DNA from: Metellina segmentata
Lineage: Eukaryota > Arthropoda > Arachnida > Araneae > Tetragnathidae
Assembly: GCA_947359465.1 (NCBI GenBank)
Contig: OX375872.1
Coordinates: 77,295,100-77,359,099 of the forward strand
Length of the DNA stretch: 64,000 nucleotides
Direction of reading: 5' to 3'
The number at the start of each line of letters is the position of its first letter. Position 1 is the first letter of the stretch. Shown one piece after another: positions 10,581-21,284 of this stretch. The position numbers were made by a program, and so were the translations under genes. The notes beneath the pieces were generated by a model. The model saw only the letters and a program-made list of their open reading frames with translations, was not told the origin of the DNA and ran no database searches.

Positions 10581-11587
10581 TTTTGGTAAGCACAAACAAT
10601 TAATTTTGCTTGTAAAAGTCAAGTCTGTGCATCTGTTTTTAGTTTTTGCTATAGAATTGCACCTTAAATATACCCCTGTACCCTCATATTTATACTAGAA
10701 AATTATGTTTAAACAGTTAAATAACCTACACAAATTATAACATGCAAAAAAATGGACGAAATAAAAGAAATTATACTCATTGGTAGTTATGAATATTGAG
10801 TTAAATTTATTATAATGATATTGTATAGATTATTTGTGTTTTGGTAAGTTCTATAGCTATACAGCATTGACTTTTTCATAGATTTTTCCTCTTATAAAAA
10901 ATTGTAACGGATAGGACAAATGCCGATGAGATAGTGGCTCAACTTTTAGAGGACCAGCCTTATAGCTTTATTACTGTACAATATTTTAAAATTTTCACTA
11001 TGAAACAATGTGCAGTAATATTTTAAAAAGAACGCTCTCAGAACTCAGTTTCAATACTCTTTCTTTATATCTTATAAAGTAAAAGATATTCCACATTGAA
11101 AATACGGCAACTTTTAAAAAATGTTTTCAGAATAGCTTATGAAGTCAACCAAAACAGTATTGGGTACAGCGAATATTTAAATATCCATTTCAATTAAATA
11201 ACCGTTACACCTAAACTATTTTTTATTTCATCCAGTATCTTACCACTGTGCTTCATCGATAATAAGGCTTGAGATAAATTAAAATATTTAACAAATAGGA
11301 TATTGCAGTGTTTGTGGAAGTATAAGCGCAATATTTTTTTAATTTTTGGTATGTTAGAAAATATTTTGCTTTTTACTCGAATGGTGTAAACCCTGAAAAT
11401 TTAAGTGTAGATAAATCTAATATTCACATCATAATATTCATTTAAGGAAACACAATTGAAAACAAACCACATACTGGATGTCCATCCTTTTTCACTGAAC
11501 GTTAAATATTAAGTGTGTCCCTATAACTCGTGAAATTAAATTGACTTTAAAGCCCCAACAAATGTTTAGAAAGGCAATGTTAAAACT
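10581..11587. other. No recognisable feature
   Basis: AT-rich sequence without a supported exon or a repeat I can relate to others here. Confidence 0.45.
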
Positions 11588-11790
11588 AAGAAATATTTTA
11601 CGAAAATGGCGACTTTCAAGTTCGAATATCCAACAAAAGTTTGTAGGAATAAACTAATATTCACAACTAAGACAAAAATGTATATTTAATATTTTACGAA
11701 AATGGCGACTTTCATGGTCGAGTATCTAACAAAGATTCTATAGAAAAAACTTTTATGCACAACTAAGACTAAAATTTATGGGTGTGAATA
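11588..11790 (+). repeat. Tandem duplication, ~96-base unit
   Basis: AATATTTTACGAAAATGGCG begins at 11592 and again at 11688. Each unit continues with ACTTTCANGNTCGANTATC and ends with CACAACTAAGAC.AAAAT. Confidence 0.75.
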
Positions 11791-11981
11791 TGCATTACAC
11801 AAATTGTTATGAATAATTTTATATTTTTTGTTATGACAATTTTAATGTACGTATAGGATAGTCATTTTTTTTGTTTAAATATGAAATCTCAATCGATGAA
11901 TTTATGTATTTAATCGCTAAGAAATTATTATATCTTTTCTAGTGCGTAAGTATGTTATTTAATGAGAAGTAACATTTTTTG

Positions 11982-12055
11982 CCGGCATGGTAGACAGTAG
12001 TGCTCTAGCCCTCGATTCAACAGGTTAAGGGATTGAATCCCGGTATGGGCAAGGA
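11982..12055 (+). repeat. tRNA-like SINE head fragment
   Basis: GCCGGCATGGTAGACAGTAG...GGGATTGAATCCCGGTATGG resembles a tRNA with an A-box-like start and a B-box-like GGATTGAATCC, followed by GGGCAAGGATG as in the second SINE-A head. Arm pairing is incomplete and no SINE body follows, so I do not call a functional tRNA gene. Confidence 0.45.
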
Positions 12056-12626
12056 TGATTTTGGTGGTTTTTACCCCCCCCCCCTTTAAGTTACAGGTCT
12101 GGTTTAATTAGCGATTGTGTAACAAAAAATATTCTTGTATGACGAGCTATAAAGTTTTATAAATCAGACAAGCCCCATATAATTTAATTCAAGACGTTTT
12201 CCAAAGATATAGTGTTATAACTAACTTGATCATACAAAATGAATGCAAGAATATAGATTTATATAGAATATATTCTACTTAGATATTCTCTAAAATATCT
12301 CCATCTATTTTATTTGTCTCACAACTAGTTACATAACAAGATTATAGTAATAAAAAGCATACAACTTTGTATGTTCTGTGAAAAAATCAGAACTACTCCA
12401 AGTTTTCAGTTTATAATTTTACATTAATTTGCTGAGTCATACACCCTTATTCCCACATCTCTTTTCTCTATACAACATTTGTAACATGATACTTAAGACA
12501 ACGGGCTTGTTAGTTGAGTCTTTTTGTGCATAAATAAATTAAAACTATTCGTAACATAAAATGACATTACAATAAGAATATGCAATTGGTATTTGTACAC
12601 GTTTAATATAAAAGGTCGGGTTATCA
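12056..12626. other. No recognisable feature
   Basis: Holds a CCCCCCCCCC run near 12077 and otherwise AT-rich non-coding sequence. Confidence 0.45.
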
Positions 12627-12898
12627 TCTATATACAAAAAGCAGAGTTGGCGTCTCTATCTATCTGTACAAAAAAAATTTACATCCCGTGGCTAATCCAC
12701 ACGAAATTAGGAACACTCATTCTTTAGCATCCTGTGGGAAGCATAGGTTATATATAGTATAAACCCGTTCGGGGGATTTGTCTTTGGTCTGCAGAGGAAG
12801 TAAAAAACTATTCAAAAGCACATAGTAATAACGTTGAGTAATATTAGGGTCAGTTATACAACCAATTCAAATCGAGTAATGCTGGGTAATTCTGCTAG
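12627..12898 (+). mobile_element. Short non-autonomous Helitron
   Basis: Starts TCTATATACAAAAAGCAGAG after a host A and ends AATGCTGGGTAATTCTGCTAG before a host T. A TC start, CTAG end and A/T target are the Helitron signature. The terminal hairpin is weak, so the call rests on ends and target. Confidence 0.65.
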
Positions 12899-13011
12899 TA
12901 ATCAGGTACTTTAAGCGAATCCAAAAATATGTCAAGTCGCACAATATCAATATACTCAAATCTTAATACATCTTCACTACGTTGTATCTAATGTTTCTCG
13001 TCTCACTGTCA

Positions 13012-13610
13012 TCTCTACTATTATAAAAGGAAGTGTTGTTTGTCTGTTTGTTTGTTTCGCGGTCGCAAAATCCTGACGATCTATGGCACATACAGCAATG
13101 AGATTTGGCACACAGGTAGTCCGAATTTTTTGCAATATTTGGGTCGTGGCGAATTTTAAAATTCAATCTAGAAGATTTTTAAATGAATTTAATAGTTTTA
13201 TTCTCTACCTGGTTCTTTAAACGCATTTCTTCCGCGAAAGAAGAAACACCATAATCTTGACTTTTTCTACCCACGTGACCTTGCAATCAGCCTTTGGATA
13301 CATGCCAAGCTTTTTTCATCGCGGAAAAGCAACACCTACTATAGAGAAAATTATTTTTTTTTAGTTTCTGCTTTGACATTTCCTGTCCGATTTCTGCGAA
13401 TGAGAGCAAGAAATAAAAAACATATTGACTGGGATTTTGTTAAGTTTTTTTTTTCGTAAAATCGTAATCGCTAAAGATAGATTGAAATTTTCAACGGATT
13501 TGAAATCTGAGGAAAATTTTACACCAGAATATACCTTACATAACGACGTTGCCCGTGGTGTTAGTTTGTTTCGCAAACCAACACCACGTGCACGGGCAAC
13601 GCCGGGCTAC
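13012..13610 (+). mobile_element. Non-autonomous Helitron-like element
   Basis: The 5' end TCTCTACTATTATAAAAGG lies after a host A, followed by a TTGTTTGTCTGTTTGTTTG stretch typical of Helitron 5' ends. The 3' end has a long imperfect hairpin (13548-13600, GTTGCCCGTGGTGTT pairing with ACACCACGTGCACGGGCAAC), then GCCGGGCTAC before a T. The last bases are CTAC instead of CTRR, probably a mutation. Confidence 0.65.
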
Positions 13611-14317
13611 TCTTCATATTTTAAATAAATTTCTTTTTTAAGTTTTCTCTTTTTTTATGCACCAATTGTAATAACATGGCATTTTCTAATTCGGCATTAA
13701 TTAAATTGACAGATATGATGGGAAAGAAGAAAATCTGATGCTTAAAGAGATAAAAAAGCAATTTTATATAGTTACATTTTAATTTGTGCTGTAATAGCTA
13801 TAAAATCTTAACTCCTCCTTAGTAAATCACAATTTCACTATTAAATTTTCATATCTGAATAATCGCTCATTTCCATCTAAGGATCCTTACACTAAATTAA
13901 GATTCCGACATAAAAGATAAACAGGTGAAGAAAATTATTCAAACTTATCAGTAAAAGAACCAGTGAATCGTAATTGTAAAATTAGTTACTTACGTGAAAT
14001 TATAACCTCTTGAGAAAGTATCAATAAAGGAATCGGAGACAGAAAACAAAATAGCAGCCTTATCCCAAACAGCACTACTTGCACGATAAAAACGTGAAAC
14101 CCATTTATAAGAGGCGAAAAATTTGAAAAAGAACTACCTAAGACAATCATTTTTTATTGGTGGTCCGTCTAATTCGTTTTTAATACCCAAGTCTCGGGAA
14201 CAAAAGAAGGAAAACTGAGAGATATGATTTGCTAAACGAAGCCAGTCAGATGATTAACCTGCTTCACGGAAAACGACCAGGAAAGTGACTTGAGTTGCTT
14301 TAATCTTAGTATTGAAC
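13611..14317. other. No recognisable feature
   Basis: AT-rich sequence with no supported exon. Confidence 0.45.
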
Positions 14318-15008
14318 AATTTTCGCGTACGTTTTTACAATAACTCATTTTGTGTTAACTTAGATACGTATCGGGGAAGCCACAAACAAGTTCTTATTAC
14401 TTTATAGGCATAGTCAGTTACACATAACATATTTGTGTGAGAGAAATTGCGTTGTGTATACTAAAATTGCTTCATTCATTATTTATAAATCTTTATTGTT
14501 AACGGTTATATAAATATGGTTTCCGCTGATTTGCTATGCATTCAATATTTGAGAGAGCGTTTATTAAAACTGTTTAATTCCTTCTTTTATAAATCCGCAT
14601 TGTTTATCGTTATAAACGTGGCATCCGCTGATTTGATACATATCGCATATTTGGGAGTGGGCGTTGTTTTCTAAAACTCTTTCGTTCATTTATAAATACT
14701 CATTCTTAGCGGTTATAAATGTGTTTTTCGATGCATTAGTCGGAGTATTGACTAATTTTCTTGCGTTTTTACAATAACGCAGTTTGCTAACTTGGCAACG
14801 TATCGGGGAAAGATCAAATAAGTCCAGAATTATTTTATGGCCATTGTTATAGCCACACAAAAAAAAAACATATTTGTGTGTGAGAGAAGGCGTTGTTTAT
14901 TAAAAACCGTTTTATTCATTATTAAAGGTTATAAATGTGGCTTATGCTGATTTTCCATAAATGGAAAAATTGAGAGTGAGCGTTGTTTATTAAAACCGTC
15001 GTTATTAA
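14318..15008 (+). repeat. Two-level tandem repeat
   Basis: An outer unit starting TTTTACAATAACNCANTTTG...ACGTATCGGGGAA occurs at about 14330 and 14768. Within it, an inner unit of roughly 110-120 bases (GTTATAAATGTGGCNTCNGCTGATTTG...GAGAGNGNGCGTTGTTTATTAAAAC...TTCATTNTTTATAAAT) is repeated about five times with divergence. No coding potential. Confidence 0.7.
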
Positions 15009-15044
15009 GGAAGGACTATGATAGCCCGATTTGAGAGCAACGTA

Positions 15045-15112
15045 TTAGCAATCGGAGACGTCATCAATAGCCCGTTGTGTTACTTCAGTGCGACGTTAAT
15101 TAATTAACATTA
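15045..15112 (+). repeat. SINE-A tail fragment
   Basis: GACGTCATCAATAGCCCGTTGTGTTACTTCAGTGCGACGTTAATTAATTAACATTACC, the last ~65 bases of the SINE-A consensus. Confidence 0.75.
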
Positions 15113-15315
15113 CCATAATTAAGGAACCCACCAGTGATTCCTAACTTAGGGATTCCCCTAACCAGCAGAGCTTATTCCACATACAATTTTTTTAAGATAT
15201 CAAAATTCCACTTAATGCTGTATATTTATTTGAGAACTTAATAAATAAAATATTAATAATTTTATGTGTGCTGCTCGAACATTATATCCATTACCAAAAA
15301 AACGTCTGTTCCATA

Positions 15316-15548
15316 CTATCATAGTAGTGACTCGGTGGGTATATCCACTGCTCTACAAACCTTCGTTGACAATAGCCCGTTGGCGGTGCTGATTCAATTC
15401 CTGTCAAGTACTTTTCTCCATGGGTGTATTTCTCTCTTCTGTATAAGTAAAATCTTTCATGTGTGTGTCTATTACTTGATATTGTATTTCTTGTGCTTGG
15501 TGCATCATGGCCAAAATATGGCCGTAAAATCCCAAACAACAACAAACC
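15316..15548 (+). repeat. SINE-B, near full length
   Basis: Head GTAGTGACTCGGTGGGTATATCCACTG, B-box-like GATTCAATTCCTG, body TCTTCTGTATAAGTAAAATC and the LINE-like tail ending CCGTAAAATCCC. Frames in all directions across it are repeat shadows. Confidence 0.8.
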
Positions 15549-15635
15549 AAAGTATCATTAAACACGCGCCCAACCAGACAGATCCAAGTATCCCATTCGT
15601 GAGCTACGAGAAATTGCACACAGTTGGAAGAATCC

Positions 15636-15826
15636 CGGATTAGCAACCGGATGTTTCGAGTTCGAAACTAGGTTCAACCAAACACGTCGTAAATATGGGG
15701 GCTGGTGTAAGCTAAATCTACCATCCTCACTCTGGCGTGTTGTCGAAGTTCGGAGAGTGGGGTGCCACCTCAGGTGTTGACCTCGTCATTTGACAGTGTC
15801 TCAGAATTGCGGGTTGGTGTCCTCGG
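15636..15826 (+). repeat. SINE-A with type-1 head, 3' end missing
   Basis: Head TAGCAACCGGATGTTTCGAG with TTCGAAACTAGGTTCAACCAAA, then GGGGTGCCACCTCAGGTGTTGACC. It stops at GGTGTCCTCGGATTG, where another SINE-A copy begins. Confidence 0.75.
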
Positions 15827-15859
15827 ATTGCTTATCCGTTACTTTTCCAAATGGGCTAC

Positions 15860-16345
15860 CGCGCCCCCATTAGCAACCGAAAGGTTGCGAGTTTGGAACT
15901 CGATCCAACCAAAGACGTTGTTTACATGGAAACTGGATCACGTTAAATCTTTCGTGGCCTCAAATGTCCTCACGTTGGCGTGGTGTAGTTGGTTGGTTTT
16001 GTGGCTTTATGGCGCAAGGGACATACTTGGCCATTCTGCGGCAGAGACGAGACATACTTTAACAAGTAACAGTCATATATACAATGAAAATTTTACTCAC
16101 AAAGAAGAGAGAAATACACCCAGGGAGGAATGCACTCTAATAGGAATCGAACCTGACACGGCTACTACTTTGGCGTGGTGTGGAAGTTAGGATAGGTGTG
16201 GTGCCAGTTCAGGTGTGACCTTGTCATCTGACAGTGGTTCGAAATCACGTGGTATTGGCCTTGGATTTTTCATTGCAGGTTTGATACCGTACCATTGCTA
16301 ATAGCTCGTTATGTTGTTCCCAGTGCGAAATTAATTAAATACTTA
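15860..16345 (+). repeat. SINE-A split by an antisense SINE-B
   Basis: Head and early body at about 15860-15990 (TTAGCAACCGAAAGGTTGCGAG to CACGTTGGCGTGGTGTAG), then the SINE-B insertion, then the SINE-A body resumes at about 16166 with TTTGGCGTGGTGTGGAAG and runs to the AAATTAATTAAATACTTACC tail. This is a clear SINE-in-SINE nest. Confidence 0.75.
15989..16163 (-). repeat. SINE-B inserted in a SINE-A
   Basis: Read on the minus strand it starts in the body (GGTTCGATTCCTATTAGAGTG, CCTGGGTGTATTTCTC) and ends with the TGGCCAAGTATGTCCCTTGCGCCATAAAGCC tail. The tRNA head is lacking. Confidence 0.75.
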
Positions 16346-16366
16346 CCAACCTACCATAAGGCTACG

Positions 16367-16668
16367 GTGCCCCAGTAACCCAGTTGGTAAAGTCACTCAT
16401 TAGGAACCGGAGGATGCTAGTTCGAAACACGATCCAAACAAGATTGTTGTGAACGCAGGGTCTGTTGCACGTTAAATCTGTCGTAGCCTCAAAGTTCCTC
16501 TCATTGCATGGCGTGGAAGTTTGGAGAGTGGAGTGCCAGCCCAGGTGGTGAACTCGTCATGTGATTGTGGTGCCATTAGATCTTTCGCATTGGGATTGAT
16601 TCCGGAACATCAACAATAACCCCCTGAATTGCTTCAGTGCGACGTAAATTCATCTTCCTACTTACAAT
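16367..16668 (+). repeat. SINE-A, full length, type-1 head
   Basis: Head GCCCCAGTAACCCAGTTGGTAAAGTCACTCATTAGGAACCGGAGG with TAGTTCGAAACACGATCC, body GTTTGGAGAGTGGAGTGCCAGCCCAGG and tail CAGTGCGACGTAAATTCATCTTCCTAC. It includes A-box-like and B-box-like segments. Confidence 0.8.
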
Positions 16669-16743
16669 AATTCCCTCAAAACTTTTTGACCATTGCTATT
16701 TCTAAGTGCAAAATGTCTTACAAATGTCGTGTACAAAGAGGAG

Positions 16744-16919
16744 GACGTGGTGTGGACGTTTGTAGAATGGGGTGCCAGCTCAGGTGTTGCCTCGTTATAT
16801 GACAGTGGTTCAAAATTACGTGGTGTTGTCCTCGGATCTTTTCCTTGGAGGATTGATACCGGACAGTCGTCAATACCCCGATGTGTTGCTCCAGTTCGAT
16901 GTTAATTACAATGCCTACC
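16744..16919 (+). repeat. SINE-A, head missing
   Basis: Starts ACGTGGTGTGGACGTTTGTAGAATGGGGTGCCAGCTCAGGTGTTG and ends CCAGTTCGATGTTAATTACAATGCCTACC. Confidence 0.8.
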
Positions 16920-16921
16920 TT

Positions 16922-17670
16922 CCAAGGTATGGTATGGTATGTAATTAATGTCGTACTGGAGCGACACAATGGGCTATTGACGACGGTCCGGGAAATTTCG
17001 GTAATTTTTGGGAATCTTTAATTAACTTCGTACTAGAGCAACACAACGGACTATTGACGATGGTCCGGGATAAATCCCGAAGGACAAGATCCAAGGTAAT
17101 GTAATGGTAATGGTGATTTTAGTTAACGTCGTACTAGAGCAACACAACGGGCTATTGACGACGGTCCGGGATCAGTCCCTTAAGGGAAAGATCCAAGGAC
17201 AACAGCACATAATTTTGAACGACTTAACCACGGTCAAATTACTACTGATAAGTAGGTATTTTTGTTAACGATGCACAGAAGCAACACAAGAGGGCTATTG
17301 GCGACCAGGTGAAGACTTGAAGGAACGAAAAAATTTTAATAGGTAGGCAATTACTTAACGTCACACTGGATCAATGAGTTATTGAATACGGGCCGTAATC
17401 GATCCCAAAGGACGGTAAGCAGGTATTTTAATTAACGTCGCACTGGAGTAACACAACGTGGTATTGGTAACGATCCGGGATTAACGGACACCTGAGCTGG
17501 GATTAAGGAGATAACACTTGAGCTGGTACCCCACTCCTCAAACTTTGTCACCACTTCAACGTGAGGACATTCCAGGCCACGACAGATTTAACATGGACGG
17601 GCCGCCTTTATACACGACGATCTGGGGTTGGATTCGAATTCGCAACTCTCAAGTTGTTATACCGTTACCT
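16922..17670 (-). repeat. Pile-up of antisense SINE-A tails
   Basis: At least six antisense SINE-A 3' ends follow one another, with tail starts near 16925, 17018, 17098, 17255, 17340 and 17425. Each opens with ATTAACGTCG(T/C)ACTNGAGCAACACAA and is truncated after differing lengths. The last one (about 17425-17670) reaches the head region. Confidence 0.75.
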
Positions 17671-17689
17671 TTCCAACCGGACCGTTGGA

Positions 17690-17872
17690 TTGGTGTGGAA
17701 GTTTGGAGAGTGGGATGCCAGCTCAGGTGTTGCTTCGTCATCTGACCGTGGTTCAAAATTACGAGGTGTTGTCCTTGGATCTTTTCCTGAAGGGACTGAT
17801 CCCGGACCGTCGTCAATAGCCCGTTGTGTTGCTCTAGTACGACGTTAACTAAAATTACCATTACCATTCCAA
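17690..17872 (+). repeat. SINE-A, head missing, young-looking
   Basis: TTGGTGTGGAAGTTTGGAGAGTGGGATGCCAGCTCAG through GGGACTGATCCCGGACCGTCGTCAATAGCCCGTTGTGTTGCTCTAGTACGACGTTAACTAAAATTACC. It is close to the copies at 41580, 61100 and 62360. Confidence 0.85.
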
Positions 17873-17876
17873 CCGG

Positions 17877-17899
17877 GATATATATATATATATATATAT

Positions 17900-17930
<31 letters not shown>

Positions 17931-17936
17931 TTTTAT
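17877..17936. repeat. (TA)n/(TTTA)n microsatellite
   Basis: A run of TA dinucleotides passes directly into about ten TTTA units. Confidence 0.9.
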
Positions 17937-18058
17937 TTAATCAATGTATTTAATTTAACTATACATAATATAGTATATATGTATTTAATTGATCCGAGAG
18001 AAAACATCAAGATTTATACATTTTATCCAGGAAGCATAATTTATTTTCTTTCTTCTAG

Positions 18059-18298
18059 TGTACTCCGCATGCTTTGACGTGAGTTTTTATGAAATAGAAG
18101 ATAAAAGATGAGCTTCCATTATAGCTTGCATCCCATCTGCTACAAAAATAAACACCCGAATACTAGAACCTGCTGTGCCGAAAGGGATTTCCTAGTTCAC
18201 AATATTTTTTCTTTTGGAGCGAATGGCATCTATCCCTACAGCTCAGATGATGGAGAATGTATTAGTTACCACTCGATCGGAACACCTGTAGACTCTAG
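18059..18298 (+). other. Candidate unannotated exon (upstream of FAR)
   Basis: A good acceptor (TTATTTTCTTTCTTCTAG) precedes 18059 and a strong donor (TCTAG|GTAAGT) follows 18298. Within it an ATG at 18108, preceded by an in-frame stop, opens a 63-codon frame with several Cys that continues into the donor. I do not recognise the peptide. The FAR coding start at 23117 is preceded by an acceptor at 23102, so an upstream exon must exist. If this one is spliced to it, the frame terminates at once, making it a short upstream ORF. It may instead belong to another gene or be chance. Confidence 0.35.
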
Positions 18299-18614
18299 GT
18301 AAGTTTCTTTATTTCTTATGAACGTAAATTCTCCGTCATTGTTTTTAGAGTCGTTTATAATGTATTGAAAAGCAACTAAAAGTTGGGGTATATTAAGTAA
18401 TAATAGTGTAAACGTAGCAAGCAATTTGAAAACTAGAATGGGAAATGTTGATAGCGAAGTTGATAATTTCTGTCAAAGTTCGTTATTGCAAGCAAGGGTC
18501 GGTGACTGAATATAAACAAATATCGGTTCAATGTATCTTGTGACTCTTAACTATTTGAGTATATTCCTATTTCATGTATAATAAGAATTAAATGCCTACC
18601 CATCGAAATAGGGG

Positions 18615-18815
18615 TCGCCGTAACTCTGGATTAGTCCACTGGATTAGCACACCCCAAAGAGTTGTAGGCGGTGCACATTCGATTCATATCTTCTCTATCA
18701 GTGAAGCTTCATTGTGCATCCGCTTACTTGACTTTAGGTGCAAGGGCCTTATTTGGCTTAGCTGCTCGGCCAAATGTGGCCATTGCGCCCAAAAAACCCA
18801 ACTAACACTTCATAA
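18615..18815 (+). repeat. SINE-B, near full length
   Basis: Head GTCGCCGTAACTCTGGATTAGTCCACTGG, AGTTGTAGGCGGTGCACATTCGATTC, body CTTCTCTATCAGTGAAGCTTC and tail TGGCCATTGCGCCCAAAAAACCC. Confidence 0.75.
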
Positions 18816-18892
18816 TAAAATGTACTTAAATAAATTTGAATAAGCAATGGGTCTTGTGTAAATACCCGTTTCTTAAGCCTATCTCCGATTTT

Positions 18893-18973
18893 TGCCTCGT
18901 ATTATACCGGACCGTTGCTAATAGCCCGTTATGTTGCTCCACACAGTGCCAACATTAATTAAAATACCTACCT
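18893..18973 (+). repeat. SINE-A tail fragment
   Basis: ATACCGGACCGTTGCTAATAGCCCGTTATGTTGCTCC through ACATTAATTAAAATACCTACC. Confidence 0.75.
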
Positions 18974-19552
18974 TAATACCAGCTATAAAACCTTATTTGT
19001 TAGTTTTCGTAGCAACTCTCGTCTTTCCAAAACTTTTGCTTAGATTAACTCCCCATACAAACGGAATAAAGTTACGTTGCGTAAGTAATGGGTCCTGATA
19101 ATTTGTTTCTTCACCCCAGCCGTAAAGCCTTGCTATAGTTTCGATTTCGGTGATCGGCTGTGTGGTACTTCCCTGATAAATAAACTCCTTAATAGATGTG
19201 GGTATAATGACTCGCAGATGGATTCTTCTGGTAATATCGGTCTGTCGTATCACTTCCCTGTGATTATACTGGCCGATGTTTGTAATAATTTTGAAAGTTC
19301 AGCAGATCCTGGGTGAAAGTTTAGCGTATCGCCATTTTCGATTTCATTGGCAGAACTCGTAACTAAATTCAATTATAACATTTTGGGAAACGTAGTCCAG
19401 TGTTATACTACGTCTATTTCCCTTTGAAGTATATTTCTGATGCGATCTGTAAATATTTTATACCCAGAGAGCATTGTCCTTTTAAATCAACAAAATGATT
19501 GTTATGCCCATAGTTAAATGACTCAACAGGAAGATATGTTATTTAAACAGCT

Positions 19553-19845
19553 GGTGGGGGTCACAGTGGCTCAGTGGATTTGCCCATTCCGTTAACCTGC
19601 GAGTTGTATGCACCGCAAGTCTGATTCCTGTATCTTATTCTGGGTGTGTTTCTTCTGTGTTTGTAATACTTTTCCATTATCAGATGGCATGAGTTTGGCA
19701 GTCAGGTTAATAGACATAGGGTTGTATTTCGCTTTTCTGTGTTAACCAAAGTTTCCTTTTTTGGGTATGTCCATTACTTGATATTGTCTTGTGTCTGTCG
19801 CAGCTTAGCCAAATATGGCAACTGCACAGTAAAACCAATCCAAAA
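19553..19845 (+). repeat. SINE-B with enlarged body
   Basis: Head GGTCACAGTGGCTCAGTGGATTTGCCCATTCCG with B-box-like GTCTGATTCCTG. The body TTCTTCTGTGTTTGTAATACTTTTCC is followed by an insertion or partial duplication (a second CTTTTCTGTGTTAACCAAAGTTTCC), then the tail ending CACAGTAAAACC. Confidence 0.7.
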
Positions 19846-19986
19846 CCAAATTAAGCACCTAGCGCTAGGCTCCCAACATAGCCTCCCAATACAAGTCAAT
19901 GTTGTCTTGATACAAGACCAGAAATTTATTTTGATCATTTGAGATTATTTTAATCTGAACTAATGGTTTTAAGTTATGAAAATGTA

Positions 19987-21019
19987 GTCACGGGAAAAAA
20001 ACCGAATCGATCATCATTCGAGCAATTTTAACAGAAAATTCAAAGATGTCGTTTGACCGGAAACCAACTTCTATAAATTCAAATTCATAAAATTTGCATA
20101 CGGGGCAGTCTTTGTATTAAATTGAGAAACAACTGCATAATTTCCAATTGGAACCTCCTGTTTCAACACATTACTTCGAATCTAAATTTAACCTCGGATA
20201 CCAAATTTTATGTCTTTCTGTACAACTTCGACACAGTAAGATTGGAGCTCCTAATGTTAAATCAGTTTCTTACGCTTTTATGCATAGCTTAAATAATATT
20301 TAGATATCGATGATAGTCTGTGCCATGATACTGTTAAACAATACAAACAAAACGATCTAATATTTTATTTAAAAAATAATTTTTTGTTTGTAATAATTAA
20401 AGTAATGTTTGAAAAAATTATGAATTTGGAACCTTATTATATTTTGATGGGAATCGATTTTGGATATCTAGGTATGGCCATACAAAATTTCACCTCATTC
20501 AGATAATTAGTTTTTGCCCTACATTAAATTTTCTTCATTATTGCGATTTAAGGGGCCAACAAAAAGTTTAAGACGTTTGACAAACCTCTGATGGTAATTC
20601 TCGTATCGTTTGAACGTTGCGTAATAAATATAATTCTCGAATCACTGAAAAATACGTTTGAAATTCGGCTAGCTATAGCTACAATTAATCTATCTGCAAA
20701 TACTTTTGTTTCGAGAAGCCTGAAATTTGTAACAATTTTTGTATTGAATATCTTGGAATATAAAGGTAGCTAAGTCATGAAATTTCATTCTTAGACTAAT
20801 TTCAACGATGAAGAATCTTATTATAGCATCAAAACATAGCGTTTCTGTTGGAACTTTTGTTTGTACAAATTTGATATTAAGACGTCACATTATGCAATTT
20901 CTTTCAATTTAAATTGGTAGGAGTTATTTCCTATTCCCTATTGAATGACACATTTTAATTAGCTCTAATATGAATAGTGCTCGAAATAAAGTAGGTGATT
21001 CAGGTTTTTTCCGCGACTG
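19987..21019 (+). mobile_element. TA-flanked element, long copy
   Basis: The left end TA|GTCACGGGAAAAAAACCG and right end GGTTTTTTCCGCGACTG|TA are inverted repeats bounded by TA, as in Tc1/mariner-type elements. The interior (about 1 kb) has no intact transposase. The right half is shared with 49927-50439 and, inverted, with about 35375-35960. Confidence 0.65.
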
Positions 21020-21284
21020 TACGTTTGGGCTATTTATACTGAAATGTTTTCACTTTTCACGCGTATTTAAATATTCCACATGCAGCAAAAACGTAAAATG
21101 CAAACCAAGATGGAAACTTAGCCCTCCGTGAGGTTGTCTCGATGAGGTAATATTTGTTAAACTTAATCTTAATGAACGAAGTAAATCGTCTTTAGAAAAC
21201 TAACCAGATCTTTAACATTGAGATCATAAATATATCGTCACTATCTTGGTGACGAGATGTGCCCGCGGTAACCCGGATAAAAGA

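Noticed and set aside
13548..13600. A rho-independent-type terminator or structured RNA (long hairpin).
   Set aside because: The context is eukaryotic and the hairpin sits just before a Helitron-like 3' end, which explains it.
15266..15643. A 125-codon open frame.
   Set aside because: It is a translation across a SINE-B copy. The matching nucleotide repeat occurs more than ten times in the window.
16922..17670. A CRISPR-like array because of regularly recurring short repeats.
   Set aside because: The repeats are truncated SINE tails of unequal length and spacing in a eukaryotic genome.
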